A stretch of 64,000 nucleotides of DNA, taken from positions 2,790,001 to 2,854,000 of the forward strand of contig NZ_CP011131.1 in the NCBI RefSeq assembly GCF_001442805.1, in the 5' to 3' direction. The notes under the pieces are model-generated. The model was not told where the DNA came from. It did no database searches and saw only the letters and a list, made by a program, of their open reading frames with translations. This document shows, in pieces, positions 17,896 to 25,171 of the stretch. Source of the DNA: Lysobacter gummosus. GTDB lineage: Bacteria > Pseudomonadota > Gammaproteobacteria > Xanthomonadales > Xanthomonadaceae. Position 1 is the stretch's first letter, and every line of letters begins with the position of its first letter. A program made the translations under genes and the position numbers.

Positions 17896-18405
17896 ATGGC
17901 CAAGAAGGAAAGCACGCAGCACAAGCTCGATCGCGTCCGCGCCCCGCGCGTGCAGCTGACCTACGACGTGGAAGTCGGCGACGCCATCGAGAAGAAGGAA
18001 CTGCCCTTCGTCGCCGGCGTGATCGGCGACTTCACCGGCAAGAGCGAGGAGCCGCTGCCGAAGTTGAAGGACCGCAAGTTCGTCAACATCGACAAGGACA
18101 ACTTCAACGACGTCCTCAAGGGGATGAAGCCGCGCGTGGCGGGGCAGGTCGATAACAAGCTGGCCAACGACGGCTCCAAGCTCGCGGTCGATCTCACCTT
18201 CGCGAATCTGGCCGATTTCGAGCCCGAGCAGGTCATCGGCCAGATCGAGCCGCTGCGCAAGTTGCTGGAGGCGCGGCAGAAGCTCGCCGATCTGCGCAAC
18301 AAGGCCGCCGGCAACGACAAGTTCGAGGATCTGTTGAACGAGGTCCTGCTCAACACCGACAAGATCACCCAGCTCGGGAAGGAAGTCGGGCCGAAGTCCG
18401 AGTAA
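17896..18405 (+). CDS. tssB: T6SS contractile sheath small subunit TssB/VipA
   Basis: 169 residues, matching TssB (VipA/ImpB). Family features include VQLTYDVEVGDAIEKKELPF, VIGDFTGKSEEPLPKLKDRK and VNIDKDNFNDVLKGMKPR, followed by the C-terminal helix EQVIGQIEPLRKLLEARQKL. TssB pairs with TssC to form the contractile sheath. A GGGAGAG ribosome-binding site sits about 6 nt before the ATG. A 207-bp gap before it and the motif described upstream suggest its own promoter. Confidence 0.97.
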   Translation: MAKKESTQHKLDRVRAPRVQLTYDVEVGDAIEKKELPFVAGVIGDFTGKSEEPLPKLKDRKFVNIDKDNFNDVLKGMKPRVAGQVDNKLANDGSKLAVDLTFANLADFEPEQVIGQIEPLRKLLEARQKLADLRNKAAGNDKFEDLLNEVLLNTDKITQLGKEVGPKSE

Positions 18406-18462
18406 GTCGTCACGGCGGCCGGCATCGGCAGCCGTCCCGTCCGCGAAGCCAGCGAGTCCATC

Positions 18463-19947
18463 ATGGCCAATACCGAATCCCAGGCGGCCCCGGCCGCCGC
18501 AGTCGAAGCCGCCGAGGGCGGACTGCTCGAACAGATCCTGACCCAGACCAAGATCGCCAAGACCGATACCGAACGCGCCCGCGCGCGCGATCTGATGGCC
18601 GAACTGGTCGCTCAAGTCACCGACGGCGCCCTGGTGGTGTCCAAGGACGCGATCACCGCGCTCGACGCGCGTATCGCCGAGATCGACCGATTGCTGTCGG
18701 AGCAGTTGTCCGCGGTCATGCACATGGAGGATTTCCAGCGCATGGAAGGCAGCTGGCGCGGCCTGAAGTACATGGTAGACAACAGCGAAACCAGCACCAC
18801 GCTGAAGATCAAGGTGTTCAACTGCACCAAGAAGGAGCTGGTCAAGGATTTCAAGAACGCCTCCGACTTCGACCAGTCTTCGCTGTTCAAGAAGGTCTAC
18901 GAAGAGGAATACGGCACCTTCGGCGGCGCCCCGTTCGCCACGCTGATCGGCGACTACGAGTTCGGCCGCCAGCCCGAAGACATGTACCTGGTCGAGGAGA
19001 TCTCGCATGTCGCCGCCGCGGCGCACGCGCCGTTCCTGTCGGCGGCCTCGGCGCAGTTGCTCGGATTCGAGAGCTTCACCGAGCTGTCGGGCCCGCGCGA
19101 TCTGGCGAAGATCTTCGACACGGTGGAATACGCCAAGTGGAAGAGCTTCCGCGGCTCGGAGGATTCGCGCTACGTGGGCCTGACCATGCCGCACGTGCTC
19201 GGCCGCCTGCCGTATGGGCCCGACACCTCGCCGGTGGAAGCGTTCAACTTCACCGAGACGGTCACCGGCAAGGAGCACGAGCGCTATCTGTGGATGAACG
19301 CCGCCTACGCGCTGGGCAGCAAGATCACCGATGCCTTCGCCAAGTACGGCTGGACCGCGGCGATTCGCGGCGTGGAAGGCGGCGGCCTGGTCGAAGGGAT
19401 GCCCACGCACACCTTCAGCACCGACGACGGCGAGGTGGCGCTCAAGTGCCCGACCGAGATCGCCATCACCGACCGCCGCGAGAAGGAACTCGCCGACCTC
19501 GGCCTGATCCCGCTGGTGCATTGCAAGAACACCGACTACGCCGCGTTCTTCTCCACCCAGTCGGTGCAGAAGTCGAAGGAGTACAACACCGATGCGGCCA
19601 ACGCCAACGCGCGCCTGTCGGCGCAGCTGCAGTACATCTTCGCGGTCAGCCGCGTCGCCCATTACCTCAAGGCGATGATGCGCGACAAGATCGGCAGCTT
19701 CGCCTCCAAGTCCAGCGTCGAGATGTTCCTCAACAACTGGATCGCGCAGTACGTCCTGCTGGACGACAACGCGTCGCAGGAGCGCAAGGCGCAGTTCCCC
19801 TTGCGCGAAGCGCGCATCGAGGTCACCGAAATACCGGGCAAGCCCGGCGCGTACAAATCCGTGGCGTTCCTGCGCCCGCACTACCAGCTCGACGAACTCA
19901 GCGTCTCGCTCCGCCTGGTGGCGGAGTTGCCGAAGTCGGCACGCTGA
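18463..19947 (+). CDS. tssC: T6SS contractile sheath large subunit TssC/VipB
   Basis: 494 residues, the standard size for TssC (VipB/ImpC). Family segments visible include HMEDFQRMEGSWRGLKYMVD, FGGAPFATLIGDYEF, FLSAASAQLLGFESFTEL and PHVLGRLPYGPD, and the C-terminus VAFLRPHYQLDELSVSLRLV. It follows tssB by 57 bp and precedes hcp by 40 bp. TssC carries the sheath-to-sheath handshake strands and is recognised with TssB by ClpV on contraction. Confidence 0.97.
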   Translation: MANTESQAAPAAAVEAAEGGLLEQILTQTKIAKTDTERARARDLMAELVAQVTDGALVVSKDAITALDARIAEIDRLLSEQLSAVMHMEDFQRMEGSWRGLKYMVDNSETSTTLKIKVFNCTKKELVKDFKNASDFDQSSLFKKVYEEEYGTFGGAPFATLIGDYEFGRQPEDMYLVEEISHVAAAAHAPFLSAASAQLLGFESFTELSGPRDLAKIFDTVEYAKWKSFRGSEDSRYVGLTMPHVLGRLPYGPDTSPVEAFNFTETVTGKEHERYLWMNAAYALGSKITDAFAKYGWTAAIRGVEGGGLVEGMPTHTFSTDDGEVALKCPTEIAITDRREKELADLGLIPLVHCKNTDYAAFFSTQSVQKSKEYNTDAANANARLSAQLQYIFAVSRVAHYLKAMMRDKIGSFASKSSVEMFLNNWIAQYVLLDDNASQERKAQFPLREARIEVTEIPGKPGAYKSVAFLRPHYQLDELSVSLRLVAELPKSAR

Positions 19948-19987
19948 GCCCTTCACTACCTAGGCACTGTATTACAGGAGCACGATC

Positions 19988-20482
19988 ATGGCATTCGATG
20001 CATTCATCCAGCTCGAGGGCGTCAAGGGCGAAAGCGCCGACGACAAGCACAAGGACTGGATCGAGATCAAGAACTACGGCTTCGGTGCATCGCAGCCGCA
20101 GTCCAGCACCGCGTCCTCCGCCGGCAGCCTCAGTTCGGCGCGCGTCAATATCCAGAATTTCTCCTTCACCAAGCTGCTGGATATCGCCAGTCCGAAGCTG
20201 TTCGAGTACTGCTGCACCGGCCAGCATGTTCCCGTCGCGATCATCCATCTCAATCGCGCCGGCGGCGACAAGGCCAAGTACATGGAATACAAGCTCACCG
20301 ACGTGCTGATCAGTTCGGTCGGCCGCGGCGGCGACTCCAAGGGCGACGAAGACGTGCCGATCGAATCGGTCAGCCTGGTGTTCGGAAAGTGCGAGATGAC
20401 CTACACCAAGATCGGCATTGACGGCAAAGCCGCGGGCAATGCCTCGGCCGGCTGGGACCTGAAGGCGAACAAGAAGGTCTGA
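19988..20482 (+). CDS. hcp: T6SS tube protein Hcp/TssD
   Basis: 164 residues, a canonical Hcp: MAFDAFIQLEGVKGES at the start, GSLSSARVNIQNFSFTKLLD in the middle, LFEYCCTGQHVPVAIIHL and a YKLTDVLISSV segment. Hcp hexamers stack into the inner tube that is propelled out with VgrG. A strong AGGAG lies 8 nt before the ATG. A 12-bp perfect hairpin follows the gene at 20515-20543, fitting a highly expressed transcript that is cut back or attenuated here. Confidence 0.97.
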   Translation: MAFDAFIQLEGVKGESADDKHKDWIEIKNYGFGASQPQSSTASSAGSLSSARVNIQNFSFTKLLDIASPKLFEYCCTGQHVPVAIIHLNRAGGDKAKYMEYKLTDVLISSVGRGGDSKGDEDVPIESVSLVFGKCEMTYTKIGIDGKAAGNASAGWDLKANKKV

Positions 20483-20514
20483 CCGCTCCCGCATGGGCGC
20501 GCGATCTCCCGCCG

Positions 20515-20543
20515 CCGTTTCCCGGGCCCGTCCCGGGAAACGG
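20515..20543 (+). terminator. strong hairpin downstream of hcp
   Basis: Perfect 12-bp inverted repeat CCGTTTCCCGGG / CCCGGGAAACGG with a 5-base loop, 33 bp after the hcp stop. There is no T-run, so it is either a weak terminator, an attenuator before the downstream genes, or a transcript-stabilising structure. Confidence 0.6.
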
Positions 20544-20575
20544 AACGGGCCGGCGCGCGACTCGAGATCACGACA

Positions 20576-21073
20576 ATGATCAAGCTCGAACAACCTTCCA
20601 TGGTCCTCAACGCCGAAGGCGTTCCCGGGCCGTACTACAAGATGTGGAACAGCTGGACGGTTCCTCCGGCCGCGAAACCCGCCGATATCATGGCCTGGGT
20701 CGCATCGGTCGCCGGTTCGGCGCCGCTTACCGAAGGCGGATTCAACCTGGTGATCAACTGCCATGGCGCCAACGCCCGCCTGGGCCTGGGCACGGGCTTC
20801 GGCTGGGCGCAGCTGCCGCTGTTCACGCTGCTCGCTCCCAGCGTATCCACCATCTATCTGGTGGCCTGCAATGTCGTGTCGTTCTCCGGCAGCGGCGACG
20901 GCAATCTGTTCTGCGGCGCGATGGCCAAGAACGCCGCGGCCCGGGTGATCGCGTCGAACCACACGCAGACCACCGGCGCGTGGCCGACGATTCCGTACGG
21001 ATGCATCGACGGCTTCGAGGGCGATGTGTGGATGTGGCATCCGGACGGTTCGAACGAACTGACCGAGCTGTAA
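20576..21073 (+). CDS. small caspase-clan-like protein, candidate T6SS effector
   Basis: 165 residues, no signal peptide or membrane helix. Two blocks match the caspase clan (CD) signature: a hydrophobic strand ending in HG (LVINCHG, H63) and a second ending in AC (STIYLVACNV, C98). The spacing and the following G-D-G-N-L-F-C-G and RVIASNHTQTTGAW pattern recall DUF4347-type domains (CNV, then G..F...LA, then AS..T.TG). Function is not known. The gene lies between hcp and an M15-type peptidase in the T6SS operon, a common place for cargo or tube-associated effectors. No Shine-Dalgarno sequence is obvious. Alternative: a structural accessory with a dead caspase fold. Confidence 0.6.
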   Translation: MIKLEQPSMVLNAEGVPGPYYKMWNSWTVPPAAKPADIMAWVASVAGSAPLTEGGFNLVINCHGANARLGLGTGFGWAQLPLFTLLAPSVSTIYLVACNVVSFSGSGDGNLFCGAMAKNAAARVIASNHTQTTGAWPTIPYGCIDGFEGDVWMWHPDGSNELTEL

Positions 21074-21081
21074 GCCGGCGC

Positions 21082-21113
21082 GGCGCTCGGCCTGCATTGC
21101 TGGGCCGAGCGCC
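21082..21113 (+). terminator. hairpin after the caspase-like gene
   Basis: Perfect 11-bp inverted repeat GGCGCTCGGCC / GGCCGAGCGCC with a 10-base loop, 9 bp after the stop codon. It has no T-run. The remaining intergenic DNA up to 21309 shows no further gene. Confidence 0.5.
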
Positions 21114-21309
21114 GATCGATCCCGGCGATCGCGATCCGATGCGGGGCGCGATCTTGCGCCGCGGATCGTCGAGGAAACCAGAACGTCGCTGCGCCGGGTC
21201 GCAAGACGGCCCGATCGCACCGCCGCGTCGCGAGGTGGATCATGGCGACAAGCTACGACTGCGTTACCGGCGAAATATTCCGCATCGCCGTAAATTTTCA
21301 GGAACCCTC

Positions 21310-21759
21310 ATGGCCGCGCGAGTCGTCGAAGAAACCAAGAACACGATCTATCATTTCGGCCCGGACCTCATCCGCAGCACGTATCTGGAAAAGTATCCCA
21401 AGCCCCGGCAGCTCGGCCGCCTGCAGGCGACCGCCGGGCCGCACAAGTCCGGCGGCGATCCGCACATCGCCGGACGCGCCCTGGACATCATCCTGGACGC
21501 GACGGTCGAGCAAGAGCGCGCGGTCGCCGATCAACTGGTCGATGTGTTCCTGACCATGCGCGAACGCATGCGTTGGGGCGGGTTGATCTACAACGGCGAA
21601 GAATGGAACAGCGCCGGGATCAAGTTCCCGCGCACCGGCTCGGCGATCAACCGCCACTTGAGCCATATCCATATCGAATGGGGCGCCAAGAGCGCCGAGC
21701 AGGTCGATCCGGACGATTTCAAGCCGCTGCTGATCTGCATGTTGATGCAGGTTCGCTGA
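21310..21759 (+). CDS. M15-type peptidoglycan peptidase in T6SS operon
   Basis: 149 residues. The zinc-binding pattern of peptidase family M15 is intact: H52-x6-D59 in PHIAGRALDI and the HxH pair H119/H121 in HLSHIHIEW. M15 enzymes cleave peptide bonds of peptidoglycan stems or cross-links. No signal peptide is seen, so it would need the T6SS or another route to reach the periplasm. The start at 21310 follows AGGAA by 6 nt. It sits 28 bp before tssE. Comparison: TagX, an M15-family enzyme encoded in Acinetobacter T6SS loci, is needed for machine assembly; this protein could play that role or be an antibacterial effector. No immunity gene was recognised next to it. Confidence 0.8.
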   Translation: MAARVVEETKNTIYHFGPDLIRSTYLEKYPKPRQLGRLQATAGPHKSGGDPHIAGRALDIILDATVEQERAVADQLVDVFLTMRERMRWGGLIYNGEEWNSAGIKFPRTGSAINRHLSHIHIEWGAKSAEQVDPDDFKPLLICMLMQVR

Positions 21760-21787
21760 GCGCGGCCGGCGGCGAGCGATCACGACG

Positions 21788-22219
21788 ATGCAAAGCCTGC
21801 TCGATCGGCTCGACCAGCGCAGCCAGCCCGGCGACCGTCGCGACGTCTACGCGATCAGGGCGGCGATTTCGCGCGACCTGGAAAGCCTGCTCAATACGCG
21901 CTCGGAAGGCGCGCGGCTGATCCCGGATGCGTTCGAGGAATGCCGCAGGTCTTCGCTGACCTACGGCATTCCGGATTTCTCCTCCTACAGCCTGCTCAAC
22001 GTGCACGACCGCGACCGCATCCGCCGCGCCCTGGAGCAGGCGGTCGCGCTGCACGAGCCGCGCCTGACCCGGATCAGGATCTCGCTGGAACCGCAGCGTG
22101 CCTTCGAGCGCACCTTGCGGTTCCGCATCGACGCGCTGATGGAGCTGGGACCGGAGCGCGAAAAGGTGCAGTTCGACGCGGTGTTGCAACTCAACACCCA
22201 GGTCTACCAGGTGCGCTGA
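21788..22219 (+). CDS. tssE: T6SS baseplate protein TssE (gp25-like)
   Basis: 143 residues. Typical TssE: SLLDRLD at the start, then AISRDLESLLNTR, a YGIPDFSSYSLLN segment matching the conserved GLPD-F family motif, and the C-terminal gp25 core (RIRISLEPQRAFERTLRFRI). TssE belongs to the baseplate wedge with TssF and TssG. It is the last gene of the plus-strand T6SS block and converges on the hybrid kinase with a gap of only 19 bp. Confidence 0.94.
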   Translation: MQSLLDRLDQRSQPGDRRDVYAIRAAISRDLESLLNTRSEGARLIPDAFEECRRSSLTYGIPDFSSYSLLNVHDRDRIRRALEQAVALHEPRLTRIRISLEPQRAFERTLRFRIDALMELGPEREKVQFDAVLQLNTQVYQVR

Positions 22220-22238
22220 GGCCGGGCGCCGCCGGCGC

Positions 22239-24146
22239 TCAGGCTTGCTTGGTCAGGATCGCCGCCATCATCGCCTCGCGCAGCCGCTCCGGCGGCACCG
22301 GCTTGTGCAGGACCGGGATGCGCGCCGCGGTCGCCTCGTGCAGGCGCTCGCCCTTGGTTTCCCCGGTGATCAGCAGACGCGCGAACGGGCGCACCGCGCC
22401 GGCGTCCACGCCGTAGTGCGCGTCGAGCCGCTGCAGCGCCTCCAGGCCGGTGCGGCCGCGGGCGAGCTTGAGATCCGACAGCACGATGTCGGGCGGGCCC
22501 CAGTCGCGCAGCGCGGCCACCGCCTGCTCGGCGTCCTCGGCCGCGCGCATATCGCAGTTCCAGCTGTGCATCAGCACGCGCATGCCCTCCAGGATGGCGC
22601 GCTCGTCGTCGATCACCAGCACGCGCAGGCCGCTGACGTCCAGCGGCGCTTCGGTCGGGTGCTCGCTGATGCGGGTGCTGGCTTCCGCGCCGGCGCGCGG
22701 GATGGTCACGCTGAACACGCTGCCGCTGCCCGGACGAGAGCGCAGCACGACTTCGCCGCCCAACAGATGCATCAACCGGTGCACGGTGGCCAGGCCCAGG
22801 CCGAGGCCGTGCTCGCGGTACTCCGCGTCGGCGCGCGCCTGCTCGACCTGGAAGAACTCCTCGAACACGCGTGTCTGGTGCTCCGGCGCGATGCCCGGCC
22901 CGGTGTCCCACACTTCGATGCGCACATGCGTATCGCCGGCGCGGCGCACGCCGACCAGCACGCCGCCGCGCTCGGTGTAGCGCAGAGCGTTGCTGACCAG
23001 ATTGTTGATGACGCGCGCGAGCATGATGCGGTCGGTATGCACCCAGGCGTCGGTCTTGCGCAGGACCAGCCGCAGTTCGCGTTTCTCCGCGATCATGCGG
23101 AAGGTGCGGTTCACGTCTTCCAGCAAGGGGTCGAGGGCGAACTCGCTGAACGCCGGTTGCATCGCGCCGCTTTCCAGCCGCGAAAGGTCCAGCAGTTCCG
23201 AGAACAGGCCGTCGAGCGTGGCCACGCATTCCTGAATGTGACTGGCCCGGGTGAGCCGGGCCGGATCGGTTTCGCCGACCTTGAGCGCGGAGGAAAACAG
23301 GGTCAGGGCGTACAGCGGCTGGCGCAGGTCGTGGCTGGCGGCGGCGAGGAAATGCGCGCGCGCCTGGCTGGCGGCTTCCAGTTTTGCGTTCTTGTGCGCC
23401 AGTTCGGAGGTGGCCGCGGCGATTCGCGCTTCGAGTTCTTCCCAGGCCTCGGTGAGGGCGACGGAGGCGGCATTGAAGCCTTGCTGCAGATGGCCGATTT
23501 CGCCGCCGCGGGTGACCGGGACGCGCACGCTGCGCCCGCCGCGTCCGAGCTTGTCCACCGCTTCGGCCAGTTCCAGCACCGGCGCGCTGACTCGCCGGGC
23601 CACTCGCCATCCGATCACGCCGGCGATCACCAGGCACACCGCCAGCACCGCCGCGGTCGCCTGCGCCTGGCGCGTGCGGATGTCGTCCATGCGGCGCAAG
23701 CCGAACTGCACCCGCACCCAGCCAGGGGAGGGCGCCGACGCGGTGTTGGAGCGGATCTTGCGCGAGACTTCGACGTAGCGCGATTGCGAAGCGGCGGTCG
23801 GGCCGAGCGCCTCGGCCAGGATTTCGCCGTCGCGCGAGAGAAATTGCACGCGCACCAGATCGGTATTGCTCGCCAGCGGCTTGGCGATGCGCGCCAATGC
23901 CGCGCGGTCGCCTTGCTTCATCGCCGTTGAGGCGGCGGCGGCGAAATTTTCCGCCACCACTTCGGCCGAGGCCGAAGTGACCCGCTCGACTTCGCGGCGC
24001 TGATTGTCGTTCAGCAACACCGCCAGCAAGATCGCGATCAAGGTGGCCGGAACGATCGCCAGCAGGCTCAGCCGCGCGACCAGCGGCAGGTCGTACGGCC
24101 GTCTGCGACGGTCGGGCATGGCCGGATTGTGGACATTGGTATTCAT
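22239..24146 (-). CDS. hybrid sensor histidine kinase with C-terminal receiver
   Basis: 635 residues from ATG 24146 (GTG 24152 possible). Order: membrane helix 25-44, periplasmic region about 45-162, second helix 163-182, HAMP to about 230, coiled coil, HisKA with phospho-acceptor His272 in ASHDLRQPL, HATPase with N box INNLVSNALRY and G boxes DTGPGI and GLGLGL, then a receiver at 508-630 with Asp558 (IVLSDLK) and Lys in LHKPV. It lies convergent with the T6SS operon and next to DUF4123. The LuxR-type regulator at 8195-8881 has no kinase of its own nearby and is the likely partner, possibly with the PhnD-like protein as periplasmic sensor. Confidence 0.92.
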   Translation of the reverse strand: MNTNVHNPAMPDRRRRPYDLPLVARLSLLAIVPATLIAILLAVLLNDNQRREVERVTSASAEVVAENFAAAASTAMKQGDRAALARIAKPLASNTDLVRVQFLSRDGEILAEALGPTAASQSRYVEVSRKIRSNTASAPSPGWVRVQFGLRRMDDIRTRQAQATAAVLAVCLVIAGVIGWRVARRVSAPVLELAEAVDKLGRGGRSVRVPVTRGGEIGHLQQGFNAASVALTEAWEELEARIAAATSELAHKNAKLEAASQARAHFLAAASHDLRQPLYALTLFSSALKVGETDPARLTRASHIQECVATLDGLFSELLDLSRLESGAMQPAFSEFALDPLLEDVNRTFRMIAEKRELRLVLRKTDAWVHTDRIMLARVINNLVSNALRYTERGGVLVGVRRAGDTHVRIEVWDTGPGIAPEHQTRVFEEFFQVEQARADAEYREHGLGLGLATVHRLMHLLGGEVVLRSRPGSGSVFSVTIPRAGAEASTRISEHPTEAPLDVSGLRVLVIDDERAILEGMRVLMHSWNCDMRAAEDAEQAVAALRDWGPPDIVLSDLKLARGRTGLEALQRLDAHYGVDAGAVRPFARLLITGETKGERLHEATAARIPVLHKPVPPERLREAMMAAILTKQA

Positions 24147-24396
24147 CGCCACGGTAATCTAGCGCGTCCGCCGCGATTCGGCGCGGCCGCGGCCGCGATA
24201 GGTGGCCGCTGCACAGGCGTTAATCCGTTTCAGATATGGCGGGGGGCCCAGGCCGAGAAATCGGTCGATGAATTCCCTCGCCCTGTCGCTCAGGAAGGGC
24301 GGCAGCAGACAGGAGCAGGACGATGACAAGGCAGTCGAAGGTGCGCGGCGGATGGCAAGTCCAGGACGGGCGGCCGCCCCGGTACGGGAGACCGGC

Positions 24397-24981
24397 ATGA
24401 ACGCGGGCGCGCTCGAGGATGTGCTGCACGAACGCTTGTTCACCGGCACCGGCGATGTCTACGCCGTGCTCGATGGGCGCAAGATTCCGGGACTGCCCGA
24501 GCGTCTGCACGCCACCGGCGCGGAGTTCTGGTGTCTGCTGGCCGAAGGCCTGGACCCGGTCCTGGCCGAATGTGCGCCGTATCTGGTGCGGTTGCATTGC
24601 GAGGGCTCGGCCGTCGCCGCGGCGCTGCGCGCGGTGTGGGAACGCGGCAGCGGCATCGTGCTGTGCACCTGCGCCGGCAGCGACGGCCGCGCGTTGCGCG
24701 TGCATCTGCGCGCCTGGTTGCGGATTCCCGGAGCCGACGGTCGCACGCAATTCTTCCGTTTCTACGATCCGCGCGTGCTGCGCGCGATCTTGCCGAGCCT
24801 GTCCGCCGAGCGGCGCGCGCAATTCCTGGCGCCGCTGGGATGCGTGTACGTCTCGGGCCCGACGCCGGGCAGTCTGATCGGGTTCAGTCGCGATGCCTGT
24901 GCGGACGGCTGCGCGCTCGGCGCAGCGGGCAAGAGCGAGGCCCGCTGCTTGCCCGATCTGCGCGTGGCGAAGCTGGCCTGA
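24397..24981 (+). CDS. DUF4123 effector chaperone (Tap/TEC type)
   Basis: 194 residues. The DUF4123 pattern is visible: an early VYAVLDGRKIPGL strand, a PYLVRLHCEGS segment, then RVHLRAWLRIPG, FFRFYDPRVLRAILPSL and a G-C-V-Y-V strand. DUF4123 proteins load effectors on VgrG and are usually encoded between a vgrG and an effector. Here no vgrG follows and the next gene is a CHAT protein. The start at 24397 follows GGGAG by 7 nt; upstream in-frame codons (to 24202) have no domain. The 250-bp gap to the divergent kinase holds no other gene. Confidence 0.8.
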   Translation: MNAGALEDVLHERLFTGTGDVYAVLDGRKIPGLPERLHATGAEFWCLLAEGLDPVLAECAPYLVRLHCEGSAVAAALRAVWERGSGIVLCTCAGSDGRALRVHLRAWLRIPGADGRTQFFRFYDPRVLRAILPSLSAERRAQFLAPLGCVYVSGPTPGSLIGFSRDACADGCALGAAGKSEARCLPDLRVAKLA

Positions 24982-25078
24982 TCGCTCCGCCGTAAAAACA
25001 CCGCGCGCTCTGTCGCGCCGTGTCCGTCATTCGGCCTCCATGTAAAGGCCGCGTAAGCCGAAAGCACTACTCCCTTTC

Positions 25079-25113
25079 ACGGATAGGCGCCGCGCGCATG
25101 CCTTCCTAGACTC
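25079..25113 (+). promoter_or_regulatory. promoter-like motif upstream of CHAT-TPS operon
   Basis: ACGGAT at 25079 and CCTAGACTC at 25105-25113 with the same 20-base spacer as upstream of tssB. It lies 58 bp before the CHAT start, inside a 190-bp gap with no other gene. Confidence 0.45.
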
Positions 25114-25171
25114 CCGTCGTCGCCGCGATTTGCGATCGTGATCGACATTCCCCCGGACATGGAGTTTCGGC

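Noticed and set aside
24202..24396. N-terminal extension of the DUF4123 protein
   Set aside because: Upstream codons have no domain, and GGGAG before 24397 marks the better start.
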